Part shown: positions 49,301 through 59,650 of the stretch, one piece after another
Numbering within the stretch: position 1 is the stretch's first letter
How the letters are laid out: each line of letters starts with the position of its first letter
Assembly: GCF_036588685.1 (NCBI RefSeq)
Contig: NC_086386.1
Location: 19,488,931 to 19,552,930 of the forward strand
Length of the DNA stretch: 64,000 bases
Direction of reading: 5' to 3'
Origin: Mytilus trossulus
Taxonomy: Eukaryota; Mollusca; Bivalvia; Mytilida; Mytilidae
The notes under the pieces: model-generated
What the model saw: the letters and a program-made list of their open reading frames with translations, nothing else
Told to the model about the DNA's origin: nothing
Database searches by the model: none
Translations under genes and position numbers: made by a program

Positions 49301-49559
49301 GTCGTTGTTAGTATTTTTATTATTTTCCATTGTCTTTAGAACAGGAGAAGTTATCCACATTGGATCATGAGGAGTAGTAAACTTGTAACTGTTGGTAAAC
49401 CACCCATCCATTCTCGATTCCATAGGGCCACGTTCTAAAATGCAAACTTTCCAATATGGGACATCTGCTAATAAACTGCCCAGAGTTAAGCTGGCTGTTC
49501 CGGCCCCAATTATAACAAAATCACAAGTAATGGTGTCTGATTGAGTCTGATATGTGTTT
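46361..49559 (-). CDS. Large coding exon of the GMC-PNK3P gene
   Basis: A 3.2 kb exon, open throughout, from the acceptor TTCTATTTTAG to TAA at 46361. In genomic order the GMC domain is about 49528-47690, the unassigned middle about 47689-46893, and the phosphatase about 46892-46364. Such a long unbroken coding exon contrasts with the 60-400 nt exons of the two other genes here. No stop, frameshift or lost catalytic motif is seen, so the gene looks intact and under selection. Confidence 0.93.
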
Positions 49560-50078
49560 CTAAAATAGAATAATATGAACCCTAACAAAATTATATATAG
49601 ATAAATTTCGATAAAAATTTGATGTCAGTTGATTCATATAAATGATTAATTACATTGTCAATCGAAATAATGTAAAGATATAGATACCTCTGTTTTCTTG
49701 CTCTGTGACGGATATCATTTTTGAGTTGATTTAATTTTGAACCTTATCTATGTTTTCGTTTTTTGCAAACTACTTAGTAAAAAATATCCACAAACTATAC
49801 GACTAATTTTAACCCGTACTCCCGGGAACAAAACTAATTGAAACATAAGAATACATACTAGTAACTGCTATATTTTAAACAAGTTTAACAACTACTATAA
49901 GGTTCACATGTATAAATTTGAAGGGACAAAAAAAAACAATAAACCACGGGGTCTCTTATTTTATTTTATACCGCGGTATCATATTTTTTTCGAATTGTCC
50001 TCCACTTAAAAAATCATGGTTTCGCCATTTCAAATATTTATATATTTGTGTGTGTTTGTTTGTGTGTGTGGGTGTGTT

Positions 50079-50116
<38 letters not shown>

Positions 50117-50230
50117 AGTGTGTGACAACTGTTCTGAATACAAAATATACATGTTTTAACAGAAATACCTGCAAAAGATGACTAGTACTAATAGAATACA
50201 TTCAGGTATCAAGAATTTCAAACCAGCCAT
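46361..50230 (-). CDS. Predicted secreted GMC oxidoreductase fused to a PNK3P polynucleotide 3'-phosphatase
   Basis: Two exons (50169-50230 and 46361-49559) give about 1086 residues. The long frame has only a non-ATG start (TTG, 49588), so exon 1 was sought: it encodes MAGLKFLIPECILLVLVIFC and joins in phase. Residues 32-644 form a complete FAD-dependent GMC oxidoreductase: GAGTAS at 39-44, Glu63 after the second strand, the GGTSRVYGAINRRAS signature near 120-134, GGGSFDTPHLLQVSGIG at 326-342, and the catalytic pair His588 (SALHPVGT) and Asn626 (DGNPAATL). Sequons at 149, 412, 424 and 431 fit a secreted protein. Residues 645-899 are unrecognised. Residues 900-1086 are a PNK3P HAD phosphatase: AAFDLDGTLITTKSG (Asp928, Asp930), MSNQ at 973-976, YRKP (Lys1017), and GDANGQEGSPDSDKMFA. 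There is no kinase domain. Known family roles: GMC enzymes oxidise alcohols or sugars, often making H2O2; PNK3P removes 3'-phosphates from broken DNA. The substrate and the purpose of the fusion are unknown. Confidence 0.88.
49560..50168 (-). other. Intron of the GMC-PNK3P gene (609 bp)
   Basis: Minus-strand GTATTT donor and TTCTATTTTAG acceptor. It contains the TG/AC microsatellite at 50047-50124, next to the donor. The frames called in it are artefacts of that microsatellite. Confidence 0.75.
50047..50124. repeat. TG/AC dinucleotide microsatellite
   Basis: An interrupted (TG)n tract of about 78 bp, the longest pure part being about 30 bp. Its right edge is about 45 bp from the 5' splice site of the GMC-PNK3P gene. 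Confidence 0.95.
50169..50230 (-). CDS. Signal-peptide exon of the GMC-PNK3P gene
   Basis: Sixty-two nt encoding MAGLKFLIPECILLVLVIFC plus AG, with a strong start context (AAAATGG). The donor is TGCAG|GTATTT. AG plus the first A of the next exon gives Arg, so the phase fits exactly. The 20 residues are a typical signal peptide core, though an uncleaved signal anchor is possible. Just before the ATG is TTTCTATTTTTAG, a good acceptor, so an untranslated exon may lie further upstream. Confidence 0.75.
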
Positions 50231-50279
50231 TTTCCTAAAAATAGAAATAATCTTTCAACTAGGTCGATAGTGGTTTTTT

Positions 50280-50530
50280 ATTAACCTGTTATGTCTGTTT
50301 TGTTCACACATCAGTGAAAAATATAATGGATTTGATGCGACTGTAATACATGTGAGAGGTTTAGAGCTAAAAAAAAACCAGGTTCAATCCACTATTTTCT
50401 ACATTTGAAAATGCCTGTCCATTCGATCGATGTGTTTTATCATTTGATTTTGCCATTTGAGTAGAGACTTTTCGTTTTTCTTTGTCCTCGGAATTCAGAA
50501 TTGTTGTGATTTTACTTTTTACATGTTTGA
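50280..50530 (+). repeat. Dispersed repeat family C copy just upstream of the GMC-PNK3P gene
   Basis: It starts at CCTGTTATGTCTGTTTTGTT and ends near GTTGTGATTTTACTTTT. It begins about 50 bp upstream of the signal-peptide ATG (the gene is on the minus strand), so the proximal promoter or the upstream intron of that gene is made of repeat sequence. Confidence 0.7.
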
Positions 50531-51374
50531 AATGTGAAAAAAAACTTTCATAAGAATATATAATCTCGTAATATGATTATCTTAAGCCATAACTAGACAA
50601 GAATGATATTATCTTAAATATATACAAAAAATAAACTTTAATGAAATCAAATGAAAAGCGTTGGATCTTATAAAAGGCTACACGTTTGTACTGACACGAT
50701 CTGAAATTTCAGAAACATGAATATGACATGTATAACTAGAAAACAAAGTAATATTTGTTCAATATTTAAATAATTATGACAAGTACCTGATAATTTGTAG
50801 ACAAAAAAGAATGTGAACCCCCCCTCCAGATTTTCAGTCCTGTTTTTATAATTATGTACATAAACATTGAATCACATTCCGGTTGTATGGGATGTACAAA
50901 TCCGTTAAGAGATGCAAAAAACTTCAGTCGATGTACAATATTCATTATAGTTGTCAATATTATTTTCGGTGTTAATTCAAAAACAAATCATGTAAATTTT
51001 GAATTAAATTCCTGAAAGTCATTGTAAATGAAAATATCCATAACTTTCAATAGAGAGTATACGTAAAACTATGTTTATAATTATACATATAAAGTGTAAC
51101 TGTTACGGGCTTTATCAAACGGATAAATTTTCTGCGTCCGAAGGGCTTCTCTGGAGTAACCTTCATCTTGATTTAAACCTAGACATCTTAAACCAAGAAT
51201 GTGTAAGAAAAAACATATTTCCAATATTTCCAAATGAAAGACAAAATCAATTGTTGAAAACTACCCTTCTTCAAACAATCCTTTAGCCTGCGAATACTTA
51301 ACTTATTAACTCAAAATCTAATCTACAAATAAAAAGTAAAAGGACAAATATGAAATAGTTTTTATTATTTTCTG

Positions 51375-51520
51375 GGAGCCAGCTAAAGCCCACCTCCGAG
51401 TGCGGAATTATCTCACTCCGTTGAAGACTCATTTGTAGTCATTTGCTATTTTCCGCCTTTTGATCTGTTTGTTGTTTCTTTGAAAAAATCCCCTTTTCCA
51501 TGTTTAATTCTACCTAAACC
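51375..51520 (+). repeat. Dispersed repeat family D, diverged fragment
   Basis: GAGCCAGCTAAAGCCCACCT, then CACTCCGTTGAAGACTCAT and a CCCCTTTTCCATGTTTAATT end align with 43105-43250. Confidence 0.6.
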
Positions 51521-52104
51521 AAAACAATCCTCTGTGTCTATAGTATCGATATGTTTATGATTTTTACATATAACTGTTTCTGATAGAAATGTTTGTGATC
51601 TCAAAGCATAAGTATTGAAACACTACGAATCGCTATTACTGTCAATATTTGATAAACAATCTTTATGAATATGCACTCATAATCTCTTATACGCGTTACT
51701 TCCTATTTAAATCTAAAACAACCGTAAGTAATAAATATATGACAGGTGCTAATGCTCGAAAAAAGTAAATGCTCAAAATTTTAAAACAATCTTGTCAATT
51801 TAAATGTCATTATTAATGTAAAAAAGTAAAATTTACTTATTTCAAAACAATATTGATAAACGCGAACACTGCAAAACACACACGAATAATTCCATGCATT
51901 AATAAGTTTGTTCTACCTGTGCTAACCTTGCTTGTTTGCGCTCTCATTTACTATATTCTTCCGATTTTATTTAAATTATTTATACGTACTAGTCATCGAT
52001 GATTATTCGTACTCCCTTTTTAAATTGCATAACGTCGTATCGAATACGAATTGTATATCACGACGACACTGAATAACGCAATACGGGATAGTGCTGTGTT
52101 TTAA

Positions 52105-52726
52105 GGGCATATAATACAGTTACAGGGGAGGTAACGACGTTGCTAACGTAAATTGTTATTTTCGCGACGTCAAACTATGACTTATCGGGAAAAGATACAG
52201 TTTTCGACTGTTTTTTATCATTCAAACTTATCTTACTTGAAAACGAGTTCATGGACCCGTCTTTTTTTTAAATGCCATTCGGTTTGATTACGCGAGAAGA
52301 TTATGTGTGCCAATACTCATGAAAACGTAAATAGTGCAACTTTTTTAAATTTGATAAATATACAGCAAAAAATTCTGTTTTATATTTTACATTTATGAAT
52401 ATTTGACAAATATGAGTTATTTCTGAATAAAACATTTATAAATTTTTCGGATACATATAACATACAGAAATTACAAATTATTTAACAAAAAACAATTTGT
52501 GTTTATCTTTTAAAACAAAAAAGTTATGTCTTTCTTTCGAAAGGGGAAATAAGGCCACAAATCCGAATTTTTACCAAATATACAAAATTTCGACCTTATT
52601 TTACTCAAAAAGTAGCATATGAAGGTATATTTTTTATTACATATTTAATTTAATCAGGTAAAAAATAGTCTATATGGAAGTTTTTATCAAAATGAAAATA
52701 CGGGATCAAAACTGTACCGTATGCCC
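52105..52726. mobile_element. 622-bp MITE with GGGCATA inverted ends
   Basis: The left end GGGCATATAATACAGTTACA pairs with the right end AACTGTACCGTATGCCC. Both edges abut the direct repeat TTTTAA (52099-52104 and 52727-52732), the likely target duplication. The interior is AT-rich with no long frame. Confidence 0.75.
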
Positions 52727-53204
52727 TTTTAAAAGACAAACTAACGCATGATTACATACAATTTAATCCATCGTATTTGTACGACCAGGTAATTAAGTTT
52801 TTATTTTTTTTTAAATTGTAAACATATTTCATAAAAAATCACCTTTTTCATAAACACTTAGTTGACCAGGGAAGCGACTAAGGGGGTCTCGATTTTTACA
52901 GTCTCATTTGTCGGGATAAATCAAATGAGAAAAAAAACCTCCAATTATAAATTATTAACATCTATCTTTATAAATAGCACCTGTCCTTGTACAAAGTAAT
53001 TACTATCGATCTTTATATTTATACCTCACATCATATATAGTTATATGAATAAAGTATTCATTCTATCTGTACTTTTTCTAACAAGAGCAACCTGTATTTA
53101 TTACGCAGTTTCAAATTGTATAGCACACCAAGCTGTTCATTTGTTATGTTAATTTCTATAACATTAAATTTCTGATCTAGTGATCTTTAACCACGTCCCT
53201 GTGA

Positions 53205-53345
53205 CAAGTTGATTCAAGATTCAAGATTCTTTATTTCTCTAACACCATACAGTAACATTGGTACAAAAAGTTTATCAAAAGTAATAGAGCATAACACAAA
53301 CACACATGACAAGATGAGATAAAAATATGAAATAGAATAGAATAA
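53205..53345. repeat. Possible retroposon 3' tail
   Basis: GATTCAAGATTCAAGATTCT followed by TTATTTCTCTAAC and an A-rich stretch with AAATAGAATAGAATAAACAG resembles the tail of a minus-strand non-LTR element. No coding part is visible next to it. Confidence 0.35.
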
Positions 53346-53928
53346 ACAGTATAGTAGCGAAGAGTGGTGATTAATAAGGAAGACTCACTTGAAAAGTTAT
53401 AACCCTGATAAATTTGCACAGCTTTTTCAACTTATTTTTTTAATTTTTAACTGAATCAGTTGATTGATTAAATTCTTTCAGTTGTCTAGCTGTCACGTGA
53501 TAAAGCAATACACATTCACCTTCACATACATGCTGACCGTGCATGTTTCAGTTGACATTTATAAGTTGACTTTCACTAATATTAAATATTATCAAACATA
53601 TTCACATGATGTATTATGATTGTCCCGGTAGATATGCGCATTATGAGAAATATGAATTTCAATTATACCTTTCAAACATCATGGTTTCACAGTCGAAAAT
53701 GCACTTGATACACAGCAGTTGCTCACATCAGAGTTGACAAATATTTGTTGTCTCACCATGAAGTAGGCGTACGTTTTTTGGGAACATAATTCTTGATCTT
53801 TTATAACCAGCAAACGCCAAATACTGGTAAGGCGGATATAGACTTCACAAGACCATTCTCGTAATAAAATGTAAAAATCTACTTTGTCCAAACCATAAAC
53901 AGTTGGACCATCAGTGGAACCTAAAAAA

Positions 53929-54376
53929 ATGCGCAGGAAAAATGGGACACAAATCTATATTCAAACTGGGTGAAGATGTAGTCACCAAAAAGACTTACGG
54001 CTTGGAATTAATTGTGATCCTTTGTAACAGACTGGTTTGGGTGAGCTATGCATGAATTCTGAGCGCATCAATACTAACCATATCTATATATACTAATAAG
54101 CACTTTTCGAGTTAGTCACTGGTCAATATAGATATCAGGAAGGGCGGACGATGAAAGTCGCCGTTGCAGGAACTTGTAATTTTATTTATTTTTGTAGTCA
54201 TGTTTAAATGTTTTAATTAAAGCAAAGATATTTGAGTATTTCAAATATAGAAGTCGGTTTGGCTTGAAGGCTGCATTTTGGTATATTAGTAAATTTCAGA
54301 ATATAACTGTTGTTTCTGGTGACTTAGTCTTCACCCAGTTTGGCGATAGATTGGTGTCCCATTCATCCTGCGACAT
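53929..54376. mobile_element. 448-bp MITE with ~57-bp inverted ends
   Basis: The left end starts ATGCGCAGGAAAAATGGGAC and contains CAAACTGGGTGAAGATGTAG. The right end (54319-54376) is its imperfect inverse, with CTTCACCCAGTTTGGCGATA and GGTGTCCCATTCATCCTGCG. It has no open frame of note. Confidence 0.8.
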
Positions 54377-54409
54377 ATGCCTATTTGTGTTTCTATGTTA
54401 CACAATTGG

Positions 54410-54720
54410 TTTTCGTTTATAGCGATTAAGATTATAACACAATGTTGACTGTTGTACTCCTATTTTTGACATTTTTACTTATTATGTCTTTGTTTTGTTC
54501 ACACATCGTTGATAATACAATGGAATTTAATGCGACTGTCATGCGAGTTAGAGATTTAGCTTGCTATAAAATCCTCGTTTTCTACTTAAGAAATATAGTC
54601 AGGAATATGACAGTTGTTATCCATCCGTTTGATGAGTTTGCGCTCTTGATTTTGACATTTGATTACGGACTGCCCGTTTTGAATTTCCTCAAATTTTAAT
54701 TTGTTTGTTATTTTACTTTT
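54410..54720 (+). repeat. Dispersed repeat family C, forward copy
   Basis: It is well preserved, from TTTATAGCGATTAAGATTAT to TTTGTTATTTTACTTTTTCC, and lies about 35 bp after the inverted-repeat element at 53929-54376. The 85-codon frame in it matches the other copies, so it is repeat-derived. Confidence 0.7.
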
Positions 54721-57016
54721 TCCAGCGCTGACTCAAATAACTTTCTTATTAATTCTCTATTTTTTCCTGAAGTTATTCAGCGAGATATTTACACGTATTT
54801 CTGCCCAACTTAATGCATACTTGTTATAACAGCTTTTCCCTCTAAACAGAACATAAAATTACCTTTGAGGTGTACTATAGCATCCAGAATTAACATTTGT
54901 AAATTGTATTCTTTGTCGAACATTTATCAAGAACTGATCAAATTAAATGTATTACTTTCAATATGTATATCCGTTCTTGTATAATGAAATGCAACCAAGT
55001 ATACCGATTGATAGTACATTGAGAACATTCTGGTGTGACACAGGTGACTGAACTGAACTGAACTGAATGTACTATGTTACTAGGAACGTAAAAACAAGAA
55101 TTTGTATAGTTTACAAATCTTTGGTCAAAGAATAAAATAAATGGTTTGTGAATTTCAAATAAATGTGTCGAAATAGTATACTACAGCAACATAATTATCT
55201 TGTACCGCATTATGAAAAATATAAGGATAAAACAAAATAAAATACATGTGCCGCTTTTATACGGATGATTAAGGAACCACTTTTAATTTCTTCCAATGTC
55301 GTAGTTACTTATGATAAGGATCTCATAATACTGATCCATTACACTAATTACAATAATTGATGCTGGGTGGCACATTCCTTTTTTAGTGTGTTCATGCTAT
55401 AAATCGAACACACATAACGTTACACAGTAGCTAAGCGTTTGGTCATTCAAAAATTACGTATCATAAACGGAGCAAGTTGTCCCTGAAATAAAGTAACAAA
55501 CAAAAAACAATAATCGTATCATTTGTACACGTGAATGAAGACGTAGTATGCAATGTTTTATCATTATCACTACGAAATTCAAATGAATTTATTGAAGGCA
55601 TGTTTGTGTAAAACGGATTGAAATGTTACATCGACGAAGATTTTTTTTTCTTTTGCATGTATGGAACTAAAAAAATAAATAAAGACTTGTGAGAAATATC
55701 GTAGTTTATAAGGAACAATATAAATGTACTGTTTTCGATTTTAATTAGATGAAAACTAACCTTTTAATTTTATACCGTAAGAATGGTGATTTGCATAACA
55801 TTGTTGAACTATCCGTCAGAGTGACGTGTAGTATACATGCGTATTCAAAATGAAATACAAAATCATACATAGATAAGATAAACTAATAAACGAAATATTA
55901 AGAACTTATTAATAAGGATGACTGAATGCATGTACAAGAAGGGACTCACCTTTTTATCAATACATCTAAATGAATAAACACGCTTCCAAAAGCTGATTGT
56001 TTTCTATGTAACTATTTAAATATTTACGGTATATAATTTACGTTCGTTTTTCAACCACGAATAGCAAAACAGTTAATTATAAAATTCATGAAGTATATCG
56101 CTTCAGATATAAAGTACATTTCATCCCACTGTGCCATGGTTTGCCATCTTCATTTTTCTCTAAACAAAGTATGGTTGGTAGCATGTTATGAATTTATTTA
56201 GAATTTCGGGATTTTTTTTTACAAAACCAATTTAACGGAAAAAAAATCACGCTATCATTAGTCGAAAGAAATAAAAAGGCAGGATGAGCAACTTGTCAAA
56301 ATGATGTCAGGATGACGATTTATGTAAAAAAAAAAGTCCGGACAAAGTAATAAAAAAAGGCAGGACCGAATAGACTGGCAAATAAAAAGACAGGACAGAC
56401 AATTAAAAAAAAAAAATTAATATAATAGCAGATTTTCCATATTTTTTACTGATCAAACGTTACAAGTACAAATATCGAGTGAATAGAAGGTTATCCAACT
56501 CATCGGAGAAATATTTTTATAAGATTGCATAGGAAACATCATTGTTTACGTTTCTTCGTTCCCCGTTTTTAACAGTCTCTTCATAAATATAACTCTGCAT
56601 TAAATTCATGAAATTTTAATCGTAATTTACCTTGTTTGCCTTGGATTTACATTCATTTAAGATTCTGTTTTGACAAATGTTCAAAGGAAAATTGTATTGT
56701 GGATGAATTATGGGATATTAATGAAAAAAGTGTTGTATTAGAACGTAAAAAAATATATACATTTGCACCATCTCGTCAATTTAGCCAGACTTATCCATAA
56801 CAATTATAAATGATATCTGAACATGAATGAAACATTTGCCCCTGGACGTTCGGCTACAAACAAAATCATGCATATATATATTTACAGTATACAATTCCAA
56901 GAAGAGAACTTCCCATACATGTAATTTTATTTTAAAATAAAGTATATGAATCAGTCATGTGAGTGTTGGAAGACGCCGTAAAATAGTTTTGTTTAAAAAC
57001 AAAAAACATTACAAAT
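54721..57016. other. Gene-poor stretch
   Basis: It contains a (CTGAA)4 microsatellite at about 55048-55067 and a degenerate tandem at 56270-56405 in which AAAAAGGCAGGA or a close form recurs about every 35-65 bp. Otherwise AT-rich sequence with no gene or RNA that I recognise. Confidence 0.5.
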
Positions 57017-57042
57017 CTGAGACTACTATATAGTAGTTTCAG
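57017..57042. repeat. Palindrome CTGAGACTACTATATAGTAG TTTCAG
   Basis: A 26-bp near-perfect palindrome of the same sequence as the hairpin at 12668-12706. Confidence 0.75.
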
Positions 57043-57136
57043 CATAAACTAACGGACTTAAAAAGTCACTTTAGTGACGGTTCATTATTGGGGATACAGA
57101 GAGGAAATAACGGCGCACTAAATGTAGATATAGTAT

Positions 57137-57295
57137 AAATACACCTTATCGCTATTTGTCTGCCATTACTGAATATCACACAGGTTCCCGTCACAAAACA
57201 AAATATCTGACGCCACAATGGAAAAGTGATTGTTGTATGCTACAAAAGTTCAAGAGGCCTGGTCAGCAAGAATTAGCAATAAGGTGTATTGTGTT
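57137..57295 (+). repeat. Dispersed repeat family G, copy 2
   Basis: CACCTTATCGCTATTTGTCT, then AAACAAAATATCTGACGCCA and GATTGTTGTATGCTACAAAA match 15009-15150, where the order and spacing are the same. The 69-codon frame here is thus repeat-derived. Confidence 0.7.
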
Positions 57296-57399
57296 CCAAA
57301 GTTGGTGTCATTTTTATCATACGATCCGTCCTGACATAGAAATATTATTGGTTTACAATGACTGAGGCCATATATATTTACATGATAAGTGTAAATTAG

Positions 57400-58930
57400 T
57401 TCAGTTTTGGTTGATGTGGTCAATTATTTTTGTTAAAACGACTCAGTCTGATACATGTATATAGAAACTACTGAAATTTGTTTACAATTCAATATTTTGA
57501 ATAAAAAGACAATGAAAGAGGACTTGCAGAAAATTGCTGGTACTCTAAATTGATGTTGAAATTTTTTTGTAGCCAATGTGTTGCAATATTGCTGTCATTT
57601 GAATTATACAATCCATCGTAATATGTAACTATAAGTGATTTACTATGCGGCTATATATATATATGTATAAAGATTTACATTATAAAGTGTAAATATGGTC
57701 AGTTTTGGTTGATGCTGTCACATATGGTCAGTTTTGGTTGATGCTGTCACATATGGTCAGTTTTGGTTGATGCTGTCAAATATGGTCAGTTTTCATGGTT
57801 TTGGTTGATGCGGACAAATCATTTTTTTATATCCATGAGTCAGTCTGAGATATCAAAACTACTGAAATTAGTTTACGATTCAAAATTTTTATTAAAAAGA
57901 GGACATGCTGGCACTATAAACTGATTTGAGCATAATTTTGTTTTCCAAAATTGCTTTCATTGATATTAAACAATCCATCCTGCTATAAAAATATAAGCTC
58001 GTGCAATATAAAATTCTACTCGGAACAATATTCCCCAATTTTCAACCAATAACCCTATAATATAGATCATTTGTATTATCTTGATTATACACTCGATCCC
58101 TACATAAAAATATTACAGATTTACTATGCGACTATAAGAGTTACATAAAAAAGAGCAAATATGGTCAGTTTTGGTTGATGTGGTCAAATACGGTCAGTTT
58201 TGGTTGATGCTGTCAAATATGGTCAGTTTTGATTGATGCAGACAAATAATTATGTTACATGAGTCAGTCTGAGGTATGAAAACTACTGATATTTGTTTCT
58301 GATGCGATATTTTGAATAAAAATAGGAAATGCTGGCACCCTCAATTGATGCGGAAAAAAATTTGTGGTCATTGATTTCCAATACTGCAGTTATTTATATA
58401 CTACAGTCCCTCTCGACCTAAAATTATAACTGAATTGCTGTGCAGCTATATAGATTTACATAATACAAAGCGAATATGGTAAGTTTTGGTTGATGCAATC
58501 AAAAGATTTTATTACACGACTCAGTCTGAAGTATAAAAACTACTGATATTTGTTTATGATTCAATATTTTGAATAAAACGAGGACATGCTCATTGGAGGA
58601 TCAAGCAGAGGGGGTCCAGGGGTTGGAACCCCACTTTATTTTTGACATCAATGCATTTGAATGGGAGCATAAAAATGGCTGGATCTGCCACTGCATGCTG
58701 GCACTATAAATTGATGCGAACAAATGTTTTTTTCCAAAATTGCTGTAACTTGTATATAACAGTCCCTCTAGAACTAAAATTAAAACTGAAGTACTGTGCA
58801 GCTATATAGATTTGCAGAAAGAAAAAAACAAATGATGGCAATTTAGATTGATGCGGTCAAAAGATTTTTGTTAAACAGGTCGTCCGAGTTATGAAAATTA
58901 CTCGTAAACTGGTATTATATTGGTTAATGA
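57400..58930 (+). repeat. Degenerate tandem array, ~260-420 bp units with a nested 31-bp minisatellite
   Basis: Units start near CGACTCAGTCTGA at 57441, 57836, 58257, 58515 and, weakly, 58877. Each continues with ACTACTGATATTTGTTT, ATTTTGAATAAAA and GGACATGCTGGCACT. At the end of units the phrase TGGTCAGTTTTGGTTGATGC is repeated one to four times about every 31 bp (57695-57810 and 58160-58245). Confidence 0.8.
58591..58693. mobile_element. 103-bp MITE inserted in the tandem array
   Basis: Ends ATTGGAGGATCAAGCAG and CTGGATCTGCCACTG resemble the GGATCCAG-type MITE at 9698-9853. It is flanked by the direct repeat CATGCT (58585-58590 and 58694-58699). The sister unit at 57903 has the uninterrupted site GGACATGCTGGCACTATAAA, an empty-site proof of insertion. 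Confidence 0.8.
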
Positions 58931-59309
58931 GGTCCAATAATTTAGTTTTGTGATAACGAGCCATCCTGACTCCCGGAATAACAAACGCAAAACAATTCAT
59001 ACCATAATGCCCCACCCCCCTCTAATACTAACGGCCTAATTTATGTACAAAAAATGAAGAAAAAAAACCAAATAATTTATGTAACACATCAACAAAAGAA
59101 AATCACTGAATTACATGCTCCTGACTTGGAACAGGCACATACATGCAGAATATGGCGGGGTTAACAGGTTAAACATGTTCTCCTGCCGAATATAAATCTG
59201 AAATAAAACCGGAAAAATAGAAAATTTAACTCTCTCTATATAATTTAAATCGCTTTTTTACCCAGGCCTTTATATTAAGGCAAGGAGTTCTTAAAACTTA
59301 TAAATCAAC

Positions 59310-59650
59310 TCTAGACGTAGAATTTATAAATCAATTTTAGCCGTAGAATTTATAAATCAATTTTAGCCGTAGAATTTATAAATCAATTCTGGTCGTACAA
59401 TTCATAAAAATCAATTCTAGCCGTAGAATTAGAAATCAATTCTAACCGTAGAACTGTTTCTAGAAGTAGAACTGACCAAATATTTGGTCAGTTCTAGCTA
59501 GAACTGTCTAAAACTGTTCAAGGGTAGAACTGTCAGGATCAGTTCTAGGTAGAACTGTCCAAATCAGTTCTAGCTAGAACAGTTCTAACCTAGAACTGAC
59601 TAAAAGGTGTCAGGCTGACAGTTCTACGTACTGTTCTAGAATAGTTCTCC
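59310..59650. repeat. 29-bp tandem repeats followed by a block of TTCTAG/CTAGAA palindromes
   Basis: From about 59310 to 59450, AATTTATAAATCAATTTTAG plus CCGTAG recurs about six times with drift. From 59450 to 59650, AGTTCTAG and CTAGAACT half-sites alternate in both senses (for example AGTTCTAGCTAGAACTG), about 15 in 200 bp. Several read as TTCTAGAA. Confidence 0.85.

Noticed and set aside
49560..49588. Use of the upstream TTG and the MLGFILFYF-like segment as the protein's start
   Set aside because: It is not an ATG, it lies before a strong splice acceptor, and a phase-matched signal-peptide exon exists upstream.
49918..50201. Frames encoding CVCVCV or HTHTHT runs
   Set aside because: Artefacts of the TG/AC microsatellite in the fusion gene's intron; the real coding exon there is 50169-50230.
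54442..54699. 85-codon frame with MTVVIHPFDEF-like peptide
   Set aside because: It is a stretch of dispersed repeat family C; equivalent broken frames occur in the other copies.
57156..57365. 69-codon plus-strand frame
   Set aside because: It lies in a dispersed repeat also found at 15009-15150, where the frame is not kept.
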